DNA from: JBGTSJ01 sp041940305
Lineage (GTDB): Bacteria > Planctomycetota > Planctomycetia > Planctomycetales > Planctomycetaceae
Length of the DNA: 64,000 nucleotides
Direction of reading: 5' to 3'
Assembly: GCA_041940305.1 (NCBI GenBank)
Contig: JBGTSJ010000016.1
Coordinates: 1-64,000 of the forward strand
In this document: positions 1-8,400 of the stretch, in pieces
Position numbering within the stretch: position 1 is the first letter of the stretch
Layout of the letters: each line of letters begins with the position of its first letter
The notes under the pieces: model-generated
What the model saw: the letters and a program-made list of their open reading frames with translations, nothing else
What the model was told of the DNA's origin: nothing
The model's database searches: none
Program-made: the position numbers and the translations under genes

Positions 1-241
1 ATCCCTTGCGACTGTTCACCAAACTCGGCTATCGGAACTAAGCGAAAGCCCTGGCTCGTCTCCGAGGGCGACGACAGCAGAGAGCGAACAGGACCGCTGA
101 GACGCCTGGACGACACCCAGTTGGCGGTGTCGTGATGCGGCTCCCGACCGTACTGGCCGACACGCAGGACAAGGCTTGAGAATTGCTCCGTTCCTGCGCT
201 CGGGGTGGACTGATTCAATAGCGGCGACGGCCGGCTGCGTT

Positions 242-1429
242 TCAATGTACCACGGGCTCCGACGTCGCAACCTTGGCGGCCTCGTGAGCCCGGGACTCAC
301 TCAGCGTCGCGGCCAGCGGAGAGGTCGTTTCGGCCGAATCTCCAAAGCTGACCCCCAGGGAGCGTGCCGCGCACACCGCTGAGCAATCCGGATCGACGCG
401 GGAAAGACGATCCACCGCCTCGGCGATCGGCACGCTTGTGATATCGGGGGGCTGATAGGACACCATGTGCCCGAACCTTCCTTCAACTGCCAGCCGCACC
501 GCATGTGCGCCGTACATGGTCGCCAGGACGCGGTCGAAATTCGTCGGCGGGCCGCCGCGCTGCAGGTGGCCGAGCACAACGCAGCGCGTCTCGCGCTTCA
601 ACCGCCGTTCCAACTCCCCCGCGACAACGAATCCGATTCCTCCCAGACGCACCTGCCGCTTCGCCTCATCGCTCCCCGCCTGGGTGACCCAGCCGGAATC
701 CGGCAGCGCCGCGCCTTCGGCGACGACCACCAGCGAGAAGCGCTTTCCGTCCGCATCCCTCTCCAGGATCTTGCGGCAGATGTTCTCGAAGTTCCACCCG
801 ATCTCTGGAATCAGAATCACGCTCGCAGCGCCCGCGATCCCGGCGTGCAGGGCGATCCAGCCGGCATGTCGTCCCATCACTTCCATCACCATGATCCGCT
901 CATGGCTCTGGGCTGTTGTGTGCAGGCGGTCCATGGCGTCGGTCGCACAGGCGACCGCGCTGTCGAAACCGAACGAGAACGACGTCGCCGACAGATCATT
1001 GTCGATTGTCTTGGGCACGCCAATCACCGGAATGCCAAACTCATGAAACTGCTGCGCGACGGCCAGCGACCCGTCTCCCCCCACGCAGATCAGCCCCGTC
1101 AGCGAGAGCTGGTCAACCGTCCGCTCCACCGCGGCGAGCAGATCGGGGTCCAGTTCCACCCGCTCATCGACTCCGCGCCGCGCGCCGAACCGTCCCTTGT
1201 TCGTGGACCCCAGAATTGTCCCGCCGCGGCTGATGATGCCGTAAGTGTTCTTCTGGTCGAGCGCGAGATAACTCACCGGCTCGACGAGTCCCTCATAGCC
1301 GCGCTTGAAGCCGACGACGTCGAAGCCGATTTGCGTCGCGCTCTTGACGACGCCGCGAATGACGGCATTGAGACCGGGGCAGTCTCCGCCGGAAGTGAGC
1401 ACACCCAGCCGCGCTTTCGAGTTCGCCAT
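242..1429 (-). CDS. pfkA: 6-phosphofructokinase (PfkA family)
   Basis: Cytoplasmic glycolytic enzyme that phosphorylates fructose 6-phosphate to fructose 1,6-bisphosphate. The 395-residue protein opens with the family signature LTSGGDCPGLNA, followed by GGDGS, PKTIDND and MEVMGRHAGWIA, which cover the phosphoryl-donor site, catalytic Asp and sugar-phosphate site. The start was set at MANSKAR because a GGAGGAGG ribosome-binding site lies just upstream and the signature follows at once. The open frame runs further upstream without any recognisable domain. The donor-site pair is Gly (GGDG) with Lys (PKTIDND). A Gly favours ATP and a Lys is typical of PPi enzymes, so ATP is likely but not certain. 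It stands alone, transcribed leftward. Confidence 0.93.
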   Translation of the reverse strand: MANSKARLGVLTSGGDCPGLNAVIRGVVKSATQIGFDVVGFKRGYEGLVEPVSYLALDQKNTYGIISRGGTILGSTNKGRFGARRGVDERVELDPDLLAAVERTVDQLSLTGLICVGGDGSLAVAQQFHEFGIPVIGVPKTIDNDLSATSFSFGFDSAVACATDAMDRLHTTAQSHERIMVMEVMGRHAGWIALHAGIAGAASVILIPEIGWNFENICRKILERDADGKRFSLVVVAEGAALPDSGWVTQAGSDEAKRQVRLGGIGFVVAGELERRLKRETRCVVLGHLQRGGPPTNFDRVLATMYGAHAVRLAVEGRFGHMVSYQPPDITSVPIAEAVDRLSRVDPDCSAVCAARSLGVSFGDSAETTSPLAATLSESRAHEAAKVATSEPVVH

Positions 1430-1647
1430 GCCGCCTCCTCCCTGAGTGTGAGGTGCTGAAAGGATGGGCAAGCATCGCACAGCCGTCAGGCGGCCACAAG
1501 AGGAGTTGCCGCCGCATGCACCGGCATGTTCAGGGTTTGTGCAATCCGGCCGTCGCCGCATCGGCGACAAAGCGCTCTCCGTTGCAACCAGCGTACCGGG
1601 GCACTTCAGTGGGATCGGCGATCCTGGAGCGGGCCGCCACGCGCAAC

Positions 1648-1679
1648 GAAACCCGGCTTCCTGATTGAAACCGGGTTTC
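1648..1679. terminator. hairpin of the AAACCCGG/CCGGGTTT family
   Basis: Inverted repeat with arms GAAACCCGG and CCGGGTTTC, extended by TTC/GAA around a CTGATT loop. It lies 25 bp downstream of the leftward gene at 1704-2372 and upstream of pfkA. There is no clean T tract, so terminator function is inferred from position. Similar hairpins occur at 10912-10941 and 15459-15483. Confidence 0.45.
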
Positions 1680-1703
1680 TGGCGAAACGCTGGGGTCTGC
1701 GAG

Positions 1704-2372
1704 TCAGCTGCGCGGCTCCGGCGCGTCCGGAGCAACTTCGGCGGTCTGCGTCGGGACGACGACGGGCTGGTCAAGGACGATCACCTTCGGCGTCGGGTTC
1801 AGCGTGATGTCGAGTGCGGCCACCTGGCCATTGTTCGCCGGAGCGATCTCGATCTTCACCTGCTGGGCGCTGGTAATCTGCACGTTCGGCAGCGTGAGCG
1901 TAATGCCCGACTCGTCCCAGCTCTCGGCCAGCATCGGCAGTTTCACATTGCCGATCACCAGGTACACCATTCCCGGCTGCGAGCCGTAGTTGCCCGGCAG
2001 CGTCACGCGCGATCCGACCGGAATCGAGACCGGCTGGGCCGTCTGCTGCTGAGCCTGATTCTGCGCCTGCTGAGTCTGGTTCTGGTTATTCTGCGCCTGA
2101 TTCTGGTTGTCGTTGCTATTGTTCGTCTGGCCATTCTGGTTCTGGCCATTCTGGTTCTGTGCCCCAGGACCCTGGACGCCAGGACCCTGCACTCCGGGTC
2201 CTTGAGGACCGGGCAGGATGGCCGGACCATTGAAGCCGGGGCCGATTGGACCGCGCGGCGGCGCGGGACGCGAACAGATCTTCTGGGGTCCGCAGGCGGA
2301 AGCGGACTGGGCGGGGATAATCGGGGCGGCGATCAGCCCCAAGGCGGCGGCGACGGGCATGAGGTTCGGCAT
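1704..2372 (-). CDS. secreted Asn/Gln-rich protein
   Basis: The product is 222 residues with an N-terminal signal peptide (MPNLMPVAAALGLIAAP, cleavage probably near SASA) and no recognised catalytic motif. Residues about 35-70 are Gly/Pro-rich with GPGVQGPG repeats. Residues about 70-115 are almost only Asn and Gln. The last 100 residues look folded and beta-rich (VTLPGNYGSQPG, VQITSAQQVKIEI). It is probably an exported or envelope protein with a flexible linker before a small C-terminal domain. It is flanked by a hairpin downstream and about 700 bp of largely empty sequence upstream. I do not recognise the family. Confidence 0.75.
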   Translation of the reverse strand: MPNLMPVAAALGLIAAPIIPAQSASACGPQKICSRPAPPRGPIGPGFNGPAILPGPQGPGVQGPGVQGPGAQNQNGQNQNGQTNNSNDNQNQAQNNQNQTQQAQNQAQQQTAQPVSIPVGSRVTLPGNYGSQPGMVYLVIGNVKLPMLAESWDESGITLTLPNVQITSAQQVKIEIAPANNGQVAALDITLNPTPKVIVLDQPVVVPTQTAEVAPDAPEPRS

Positions 2373-3063
2373 CTATCTCTCTCCTGTGCGGGGCAAGCTG
2401 ATTCGGGGACATGCGGAGTTGTCGAACTCCACCAGTTCCCGTAGCGGAGGAGCAGCGCCGTTGTTACGCAAAAAGTGCCCCGGTTTCCCCCATTTGCACT
2501 TTTCTCTGTTCTACGCTGCTCCAGCAGTCCGTTGAATTGGCGGTGGTCTGCTGATCGGCGACGATTGATTACGCTGCGTGCAAGGAGCCGGAGCTGCTCC
2601 CCGAGCCGCTGCCGCTGCCCGAGGTCGTGTAGTGCTCGACGGTCCGCTTGTAGGTGATAGTCTCGCCGGAGGAGTAGGTGGAGCGCGTGTAGCCGGTGGC
2701 GACCGTGGTCTCGTCCATGGAGACCCGGCCGGCGAGGTCCTGCGACCAGCTGCCCGAGGAGTCGACAGACCCATTGGTGTTGCCGGAGAGCCGAAGCGTT
2801 ATACGCAGATCGAAATCAACCCGTGTATAGGCTGTCATCTAGAGACGGATATAAACTGCTGAATGAGACTGTGACTTGCTTCATGCATGTACTGAGGCGT
2901 CGCTGGCGCGGTTGACCGCTGACGACAAGCCCCAGACTGGTCACGCCCTCATTTGCGGCCAACGCCGCCACGCCATGTCATTCGTCCACCGCTCAGGGGA
3001 GGGACTGACTACGTCGGCCAGCATTGCATTCCAGAGCATCGTGCAGTTTGCAATGCTGCCGGA
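2373..3063. other. long intergenic stretch with one doubtful small ORF
   Basis: About 690 bp between a secreted protein and an MFS transporter, both leftward. Apart from the doubtful reading frame at 2569-2838 I see no gene, tRNA or strong hairpin. It probably carries the promoter of the secreted-protein gene near 2373-2500. Confidence 0.4.
2569..2838 (-). CDS. possible small Thr/Ser-rich protein
   Basis: An 89-codon frame starting with ATG. The product is rich in Thr, Ser and alternating polar/hydrophobic residues (VDFDLRITLRLSGN, SYSSGETITYKRT-like) and ends in a SGSGSGSGSS tail. The composition is more protein-like than a random frame, but there is no clear ribosome-binding site and no known domain. 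It could be a real small beta-rich protein or chance. Confidence 0.3.
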   Translation of the reverse strand: MTAYTRVDFDLRITLRLSGNTNGSVDSSGSWSQDLAGRVSMDETTVATGYTRSTYSSGETITYKRTVEHYTTSGSGSGSGSSSGSLHAA

Positions 3064-4437
3064 TCACTGGAGGCCATTGGAATCGAGCGCATCGTCCGCC
3101 TGATCCGCATCTGCGGGCTCCACGTCGACCGACCGGTATGATGCCCAGCACACGGCGCCGGCGACCAGCACTCCCATATAGACGTAGAATGCCGGGTCCC
3201 ATTGCTGGCGGACGCTGTATCCCAGGCTGGCGCGCCAGTCGGTGAAGATTGCGATAAACCCCTGCGATAATCCGGCGCCGATGCCGCCAACCATGTTCAT
3301 CAGGCCGAACAAGGCGCCCACGTGACGCCCGCTGATCCGGATCGCGCACGACCACCATGTCGGCAGCGTCGCCGCGGTGCACAGGCAGGAGACCGCCGCG
3401 CAGCTGACCAGCGCCGTCGGCTGTTCGAGTTGCACGGCCGTCCACAGGCTCGCGGCCGCCACGAGGTAGGCTGTGCCGCAGAAGATCCGCGTCGCCCGGT
3501 CACGATCGGCGCAGCGCCGCACAATCCACTCCGCCGCGAAACCGCCGGCTAAAGTCCCCAACGATGTCCCGACATACGGCAACGAACCCAGCCAGCCGGT
3601 CTTGACGTTGGAGACCTCGCGGGCATCTTTCAGATAGGTCGGGAACCATGAATAGTAGAAGTAAGAGTAGAACGCCGCGGCGATCATGATCGTCGAGAGG
3701 AGCCAGATGCTGTAGTTGCCGCGGATCAACCGCCAGGGGATCGGGTCGTGGCGCGACACCTGCGAAGCCCGGCTGGGGCCGATGTGCTCCAGTTCGGCCT
3801 CATTGACGGCCGGGTGCTCCGCGGGATCGTCCCGGTACCACAGCCAGAACCCGACGGCCCAGGCGACCCCCAGCAGCCCGAAGACGACGAACATCCAACG
3901 CCAGCCGAACCACTCAATCAGATAGGCCGCCAGCGGCATCACCGCGATCGAACCGGCCTGCGACGACGCGAGCATCAGTCCCTGGGCGCGGCTTCGCTCG
4001 GCATCGGGAAACCAGCGGGCCAGCACGCGTGCGGTATTCGGGTATGCGCCCGCCTCGCCCGCGCCAAACAGCAACCGCACCACAAACAGGCTGAACAGTC
4101 CGGTGCATGCCCCGGTGAGCGCGGTGAACAACGACCAGCTGAGGGCGATCCGCGTCAGGACGTTGCGCGCTCCTTTGCGGTCTCCCCAGCGGCCGATCGG
4201 CACCTCAAACAGGCCGTATGCCACCGTGAAGGCCAGCATCACATAGAACATGTCAGTGTTCGACAGTCCCAGTTCCTCCTTGATGGGCTCAACCGCCTGG
4301 CTGAAGCAGATGCGGTCCATGTACAGGACCCCCGCCAGCAGGCACAAGAACAGCAGCGCGATCCAGCGGGCGCCGGTCGGCGGGTCGCGCGGCTCGGCGA
4401 GACGGCGGCGCAAAGGGTCGCCGACGGAAGCAGACAT
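3064..4437 (-). CDS. MFS transporter, anion:cation symporter type
   Basis: Inner-membrane secondary transporter of 457 residues with about 12 hydrophobic segments. The N-terminal half carries LYMDRICFSQA after TM1, the MFS loop motif GRWGDRKGAR between TM2 and TM3, and GAGEAGAYPNTARVLARWF in TM4. These are hallmarks of the anion:cation symporter (ACS) group, which takes up hexuronates, phthalate or other organic acids with protons or sodium. The C-terminal half keeps a second RISGRHVGALFGLMN-type segment. The substrate cannot be read from the sequence and no metabolic gene is linked. A decayed peptidase gene lies upstream on the other strand. Confidence 0.88.
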   Translation of the reverse strand: MSASVGDPLRRRLAEPRDPPTGARWIALLFLCLLAGVLYMDRICFSQAVEPIKEELGLSNTDMFYVMLAFTVAYGLFEVPIGRWGDRKGARNVLTRIALSWSLFTALTGACTGLFSLFVVRLLFGAGEAGAYPNTARVLARWFPDAERSRAQGLMLASSQAGSIAVMPLAAYLIEWFGWRWMFVVFGLLGVAWAVGFWLWYRDDPAEHPAVNEAELEHIGPSRASQVSRHDPIPWRLIRGNYSIWLLSTIMIAAAFYSYFYYSWFPTYLKDAREVSNVKTGWLGSLPYVGTSLGTLAGGFAAEWIVRRCADRDRATRIFCGTAYLVAAASLWTAVQLEQPTALVSCAAVSCLCTAATLPTWWSCAIRISGRHVGALFGLMNMVGGIGAGLSQGFIAIFTDWRASLGYSVRQQWDPAFYVYMGVLVAGAVCWASYRSVDVEPADADQADDALDSNGLQ

Positions 4438-4684
4438 TGGATTCTTCTGGCTCGTAGTTCAGCGGCGAAGTGAGCGCCTGTCGCGAGCGTCAGCGACCTT
4501 TTATTGAACAAAGCACCTGCCGAACAGGCCGTACTTCAAATCGGCCACTTCCCATCAGGCACCCTAGATGGGGCGAGACTACTGCATTCCAATGTCGTCG
4601 GCAATCACATCCGGGTTATGGTCCAGCAGCGGGTGAACAGTGCTTCCCCGCATCGACCGCAGCATTGCGCGAGTTCACCAATCC

Positions 4685-5089
4685 ATGCCAGATCCATGGC
4701 GGAACGTTGACCGCTGGCTGATGGGCGAAGCCAGCATCGCCTCGACGATCCCCGAACACGTTCAATTCCTCTGCGAGACAGTTGGCAGTCGTTGGGCCGG
4801 ATCCGAACAGGAACGCCAGGCCGCGGAGTACGTCACATCGCAGTTCGGCAGCCTTGGTCTCAGTCAGCCGCGGTTGGAGGAGTTCGAACTGCGGACTGTC
4901 GATCTCGCAACGGCAAGGCTCTCGCTCGTCGGCCCGGGCAATCGTGAACTGGACGTTCGGCCGTGCCTCTTCTGCCCGTCGGTCAACGTTGAGGCGCCTC
5001 TCGTCGACGCCGGCTTCGCCACGCCGCATGAGTTGGAGCGTGTTGTGGAATAACTCAAGGGGAGCGTTGTTCTGTTTAGAACCAAGTTG
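4685..5089 (+). pseudogene. N-terminal remnant of an M28-type aminopeptidase
   Basis: The frame begins MPDPWRNVDRWLMGE and carries CETVGSRWAGSEQERQAAEYV, the start typical of secreted or cytosolic M28 zinc aminopeptidases, then a beta-rich stretch leading into a PA-like insert. It stops at TAA (5051-5053) after HELERVVE. The same frame continues immediately as LKGSVVLFR, the expected next piece of the family, before losing resemblance. The metal ligands and catalytic core of about 300 residues are absent. This looks like a nonsense mutation plus loss of the 3' part. Alternatively it could be a small standalone protein, which I think less likely. Confidence 0.55.
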
Positions 5090-5329
5090 AGCCGTTCAGC
5101 GCGCCGCGCCCCTACACCGCGCGCCTGGCCGATGTAGCTCGGACCGGGACGTTCGCTGCGTCACGCCGCACTCGCAGGGAGGCCGCCGGCTCGCGCACAT
5201 TCACGGCAGCGACTGGCGACGCGGGGACCCGACGCAGGTGGCGTTTCCGCACGTGCAGACGTCCCGCGAGGACGGAGGCCGGCTTGCCCGGGCGGCTGCC
5301 TCCTGTCTTGACGGCGCGTACTCATTGAG

Positions 5330-5352
5330 CGGTCCCGACTTAATCGGGACCG
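5330..5352. terminator. perfect hairpin downstream of the kinase gene
   Basis: Arms CGGTCCCGA and TCGGGACCG (9 bp) around a CTTAA loop, 48 bp past the stop of the leftward kinase gene. There is no T tract on the relevant strand. It is the only clear structure in the 5090-5400 gap, which otherwise holds nothing I can identify. Confidence 0.5.
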
Positions 5353-5400
5353 AATCCCGGGACACTTGGACCGCTGAGGCCGGCTGCTTCCCGAATTCAA

Positions 5401-8400
5401 TCACTCCGTCGCGGGAAGCGCGGGGCCATCGAGCGGCACATTGTGGACCTCGCAGACGACACGGAAGCCGACGCGCGGGCTGCGTTCGATCGGCGGTCGC
5501 GAATCGCGGATTGATGAGCGGCAGAAATACGCGCGTTGCGAGCGATAGTTGCCGCCACGGACGACTCGGGCGTCTCCCTGCTCCGGCCCGGAGAGTGGAT
5601 CGCTGGTGGAGTACGCGTCGGCCGCGTACCAGTCCTGGCACCACTCGGAGACGTTGCCGTGCATGTCGTGCAGGCCGAACGCATTCGGTTCGAAGGAGCC
5701 GACGGCGGTGGTGCGTTGCAGGTATGGTCCCGGGGCGGCGCTGTTGACGGGATAGCGGCCGTCGAAGTTGGCTTCACGGGAGGAAAGGCGATCGCCGTTG
5801 TAAAAGAGCGTGTCGGTGCCGGCGCGGCAGGCGTACTCCCATTCAGACTCTGTAGGGAGACGATACGTGCGCCCCTTCGCTTGCTCTTCAGGGAGCGCAC
5901 TGAGACGGCGGCAGAACTCGACGGCGTCCTCGTAAGTGACCGTTTCGACCGGAAAACTGTCCGTCTCCAGATCGGCAACGGACCGGGCGCCGTTGCCGTC
6001 GGGATGGAAGTAGCTGGGGTTGATCTCCATCACATCCGCATACTGCTGCTGCGTCACCTCGAACGCACCCATGTACAGCGGACGGGTAAACACAACCTCG
6101 CGGATCGGCAGGTCGTCCTGTTTGACGGCGACGTCCTCCTTCTCTGAATCGTCGTCCACCTTTTCGGCGGCAGGCTCCGCAGGTCGAACGGCATTCGGCG
6201 CGTTGGGATTGAACGGCTGGTTCGGCGCGCCGGGGCGCTGGAAGGGTGGCGTGCCGGGGGCGCCGGGACGCTCAGGCTGCTCGGGCACCTTGGGAATGAG
6301 TTTGTCAAGCAGTTCGGGATTGAGGTTGCCCATCCGGAACGTGCCGGGCGGAATCAGCGCCAGTTGCATGCCGATCGAGTTCGTCGCATAGCGGCCGACC
6401 TGGACGTCGAAGCTGCGCTCCACGGACATGACCGGCCGGCCGTCGTCGCGGACGCGGAGCGTCAGGCGCCGCGTCTGGCCAAGATCGGTCTTGGGATCGG
6501 GACGCCAGGTCATGCGAATCAGCATGCGGCCCTCTCCGGCGGCGATGAGTTCGGCGGATGCGTCGACCCCGTCAGGACTCTCGAGTTCGAATTCGAGCGC
6601 CTGTCGCGGCAGGTCGGGATCGGCGAGTAGAACGTCGAGCGTGAACACCTCGCCCAATCCGACTCGCTGCTCGGCGATCTCGGGGAGTGTGGGTGGGCTG
6701 TTCACTTCCTCGACGCGCACAACCAGCGACGTCGTTGTTTCACCGCCGGCATTGTCCTTGAGCCTGAGCGGGATTGTCGTCGGTTCGTCGCCGCCCGCGT
6801 CTTCTCCCGGAGTCCAGCTGAGGGTCCACTGGCGGGGCTGGTCTTCCACGGGGGTGATGGTCACGCCATCCGGAAGTTCCTTGCCCCCGAGGAGTTCCAG
6901 GGGATTGGCGGGACGGTCGTCGTCCTCCGCGACGATGACGACCGAGAGATCGGCGCCTTCCTTCCCCGACGCCTCCCACGGTTTGTCCTCGGCGGCGGGG
7001 ACGCCATTGATGGCCTTGAAAACCGGCGCGACGTTTACTTCGGCGACCTTCACCAGCAGCGTGGTGATCTCGCTCTGGTCCTGCTCATCGCGGATGCGGA
7101 CGGGAATCCGGACCGGCTCGTCGCCGCCGTGGTCCTCACCGGGCGTCCAGTTAAGTTTCCAGGCGAGCGGATTGTCGGCATCCGGTTCCAGGCGGGCCCC
7201 GGTCGGCAAATCACCGACGGGTTCAATGCGCAACCGGTTCGCCGGGAGGTCATCATCGCGGCCGACGAGCACGACCTCGAACGGCTTGTCTTCGCGGGCA
7301 TCGAGCGGCCATTCGCGTTTGTAGCCGACGGCCCGACCGCCGATGGTCGCCAGCACCGGGGGCTGGTTGACCTCAGCGACGTTGACCACGATGCTCCGCG
7401 GCTCGCTGGTATCCTGGCCGTCGCGGACGTGCAACCGGATGGTAACGGGCTTGTTGCCGCCGTGTTCTTCCCCGGGGGTCCAGAGCAGCTTCCAGGCCCG
7501 GGGCTCTCCATCGACGGCGACGATCCGTGCCTGGTCGGGAAGCTTGTCCACGGCAGTGAGTTCGAGCGGGTTGGCCGGAAGATCGACGTCGCCGCCAGAC
7601 AGGATCAGTTCAAGCTCTTCCCCTTCGTTGACGTCCACTTCCCACGGTGCGTCGGGCTGACCCTGATCGCCGTTGAGAGATGCCAGCACCGGAGGCTGGT
7701 TCACCTCGGCGACGTCGAACGAAATGTTGACGACTTCCCCGGACATCTGCCCGTCGCGGGCCGTCAGCGCGCACAGCACCGGGTCTCCGCCACCGTGCTC
7801 CTCGCCTGGGGTCCAGGTCAGCCGCCATGCCCGCGGATTATCTTCAACGGGCGACAGTTTCGCGCCGGGAGGCAGGGCGCGGGCAGCCGTCAGCTTGAGC
7901 GGGTTCGCCGGGAGGTCATCGTCGGCCAGCTCGACCAGGACTTCGACGGACTCTCCCTCCACCGCTTCGACGCTCACAGGAGCGCCCTCGCCGACTGCGT
8001 TCTGATTCACCAAGGCGATGCGGGGAGGTTGATTCACTTCCAGGACACGGACTGCGAATGCGACCTCAGCCGGATCGATCCCGGCATCCAGAGGTTTAAG
8101 CAGTACGGTGACCGGGAATCTCTGGTCGGGGCCTCCGTCAGCTTCGCCGGGTTCCCAGCGCAGAACTCCGGTGGCGGCGTCGATGCGCATGCCTTGCGGC
8201 GCCCCCGGAGCGAGGGCAAACGCGACCTTGCCTCTCAATTCGGCGATGTTCTTCACTTCGACAAGCAACGAGAACGCTTCCGTTTCCCTGATCAACTGCT
8301 CCGGGATGGGAGCGAAGACGGGGACCAGATTCGGCGCCGGGGCCGGTTGCGGTTCAGGCGTCGCAGGCATTTCGGCCGGTTCGCCGACCGGCTCGGCGTT

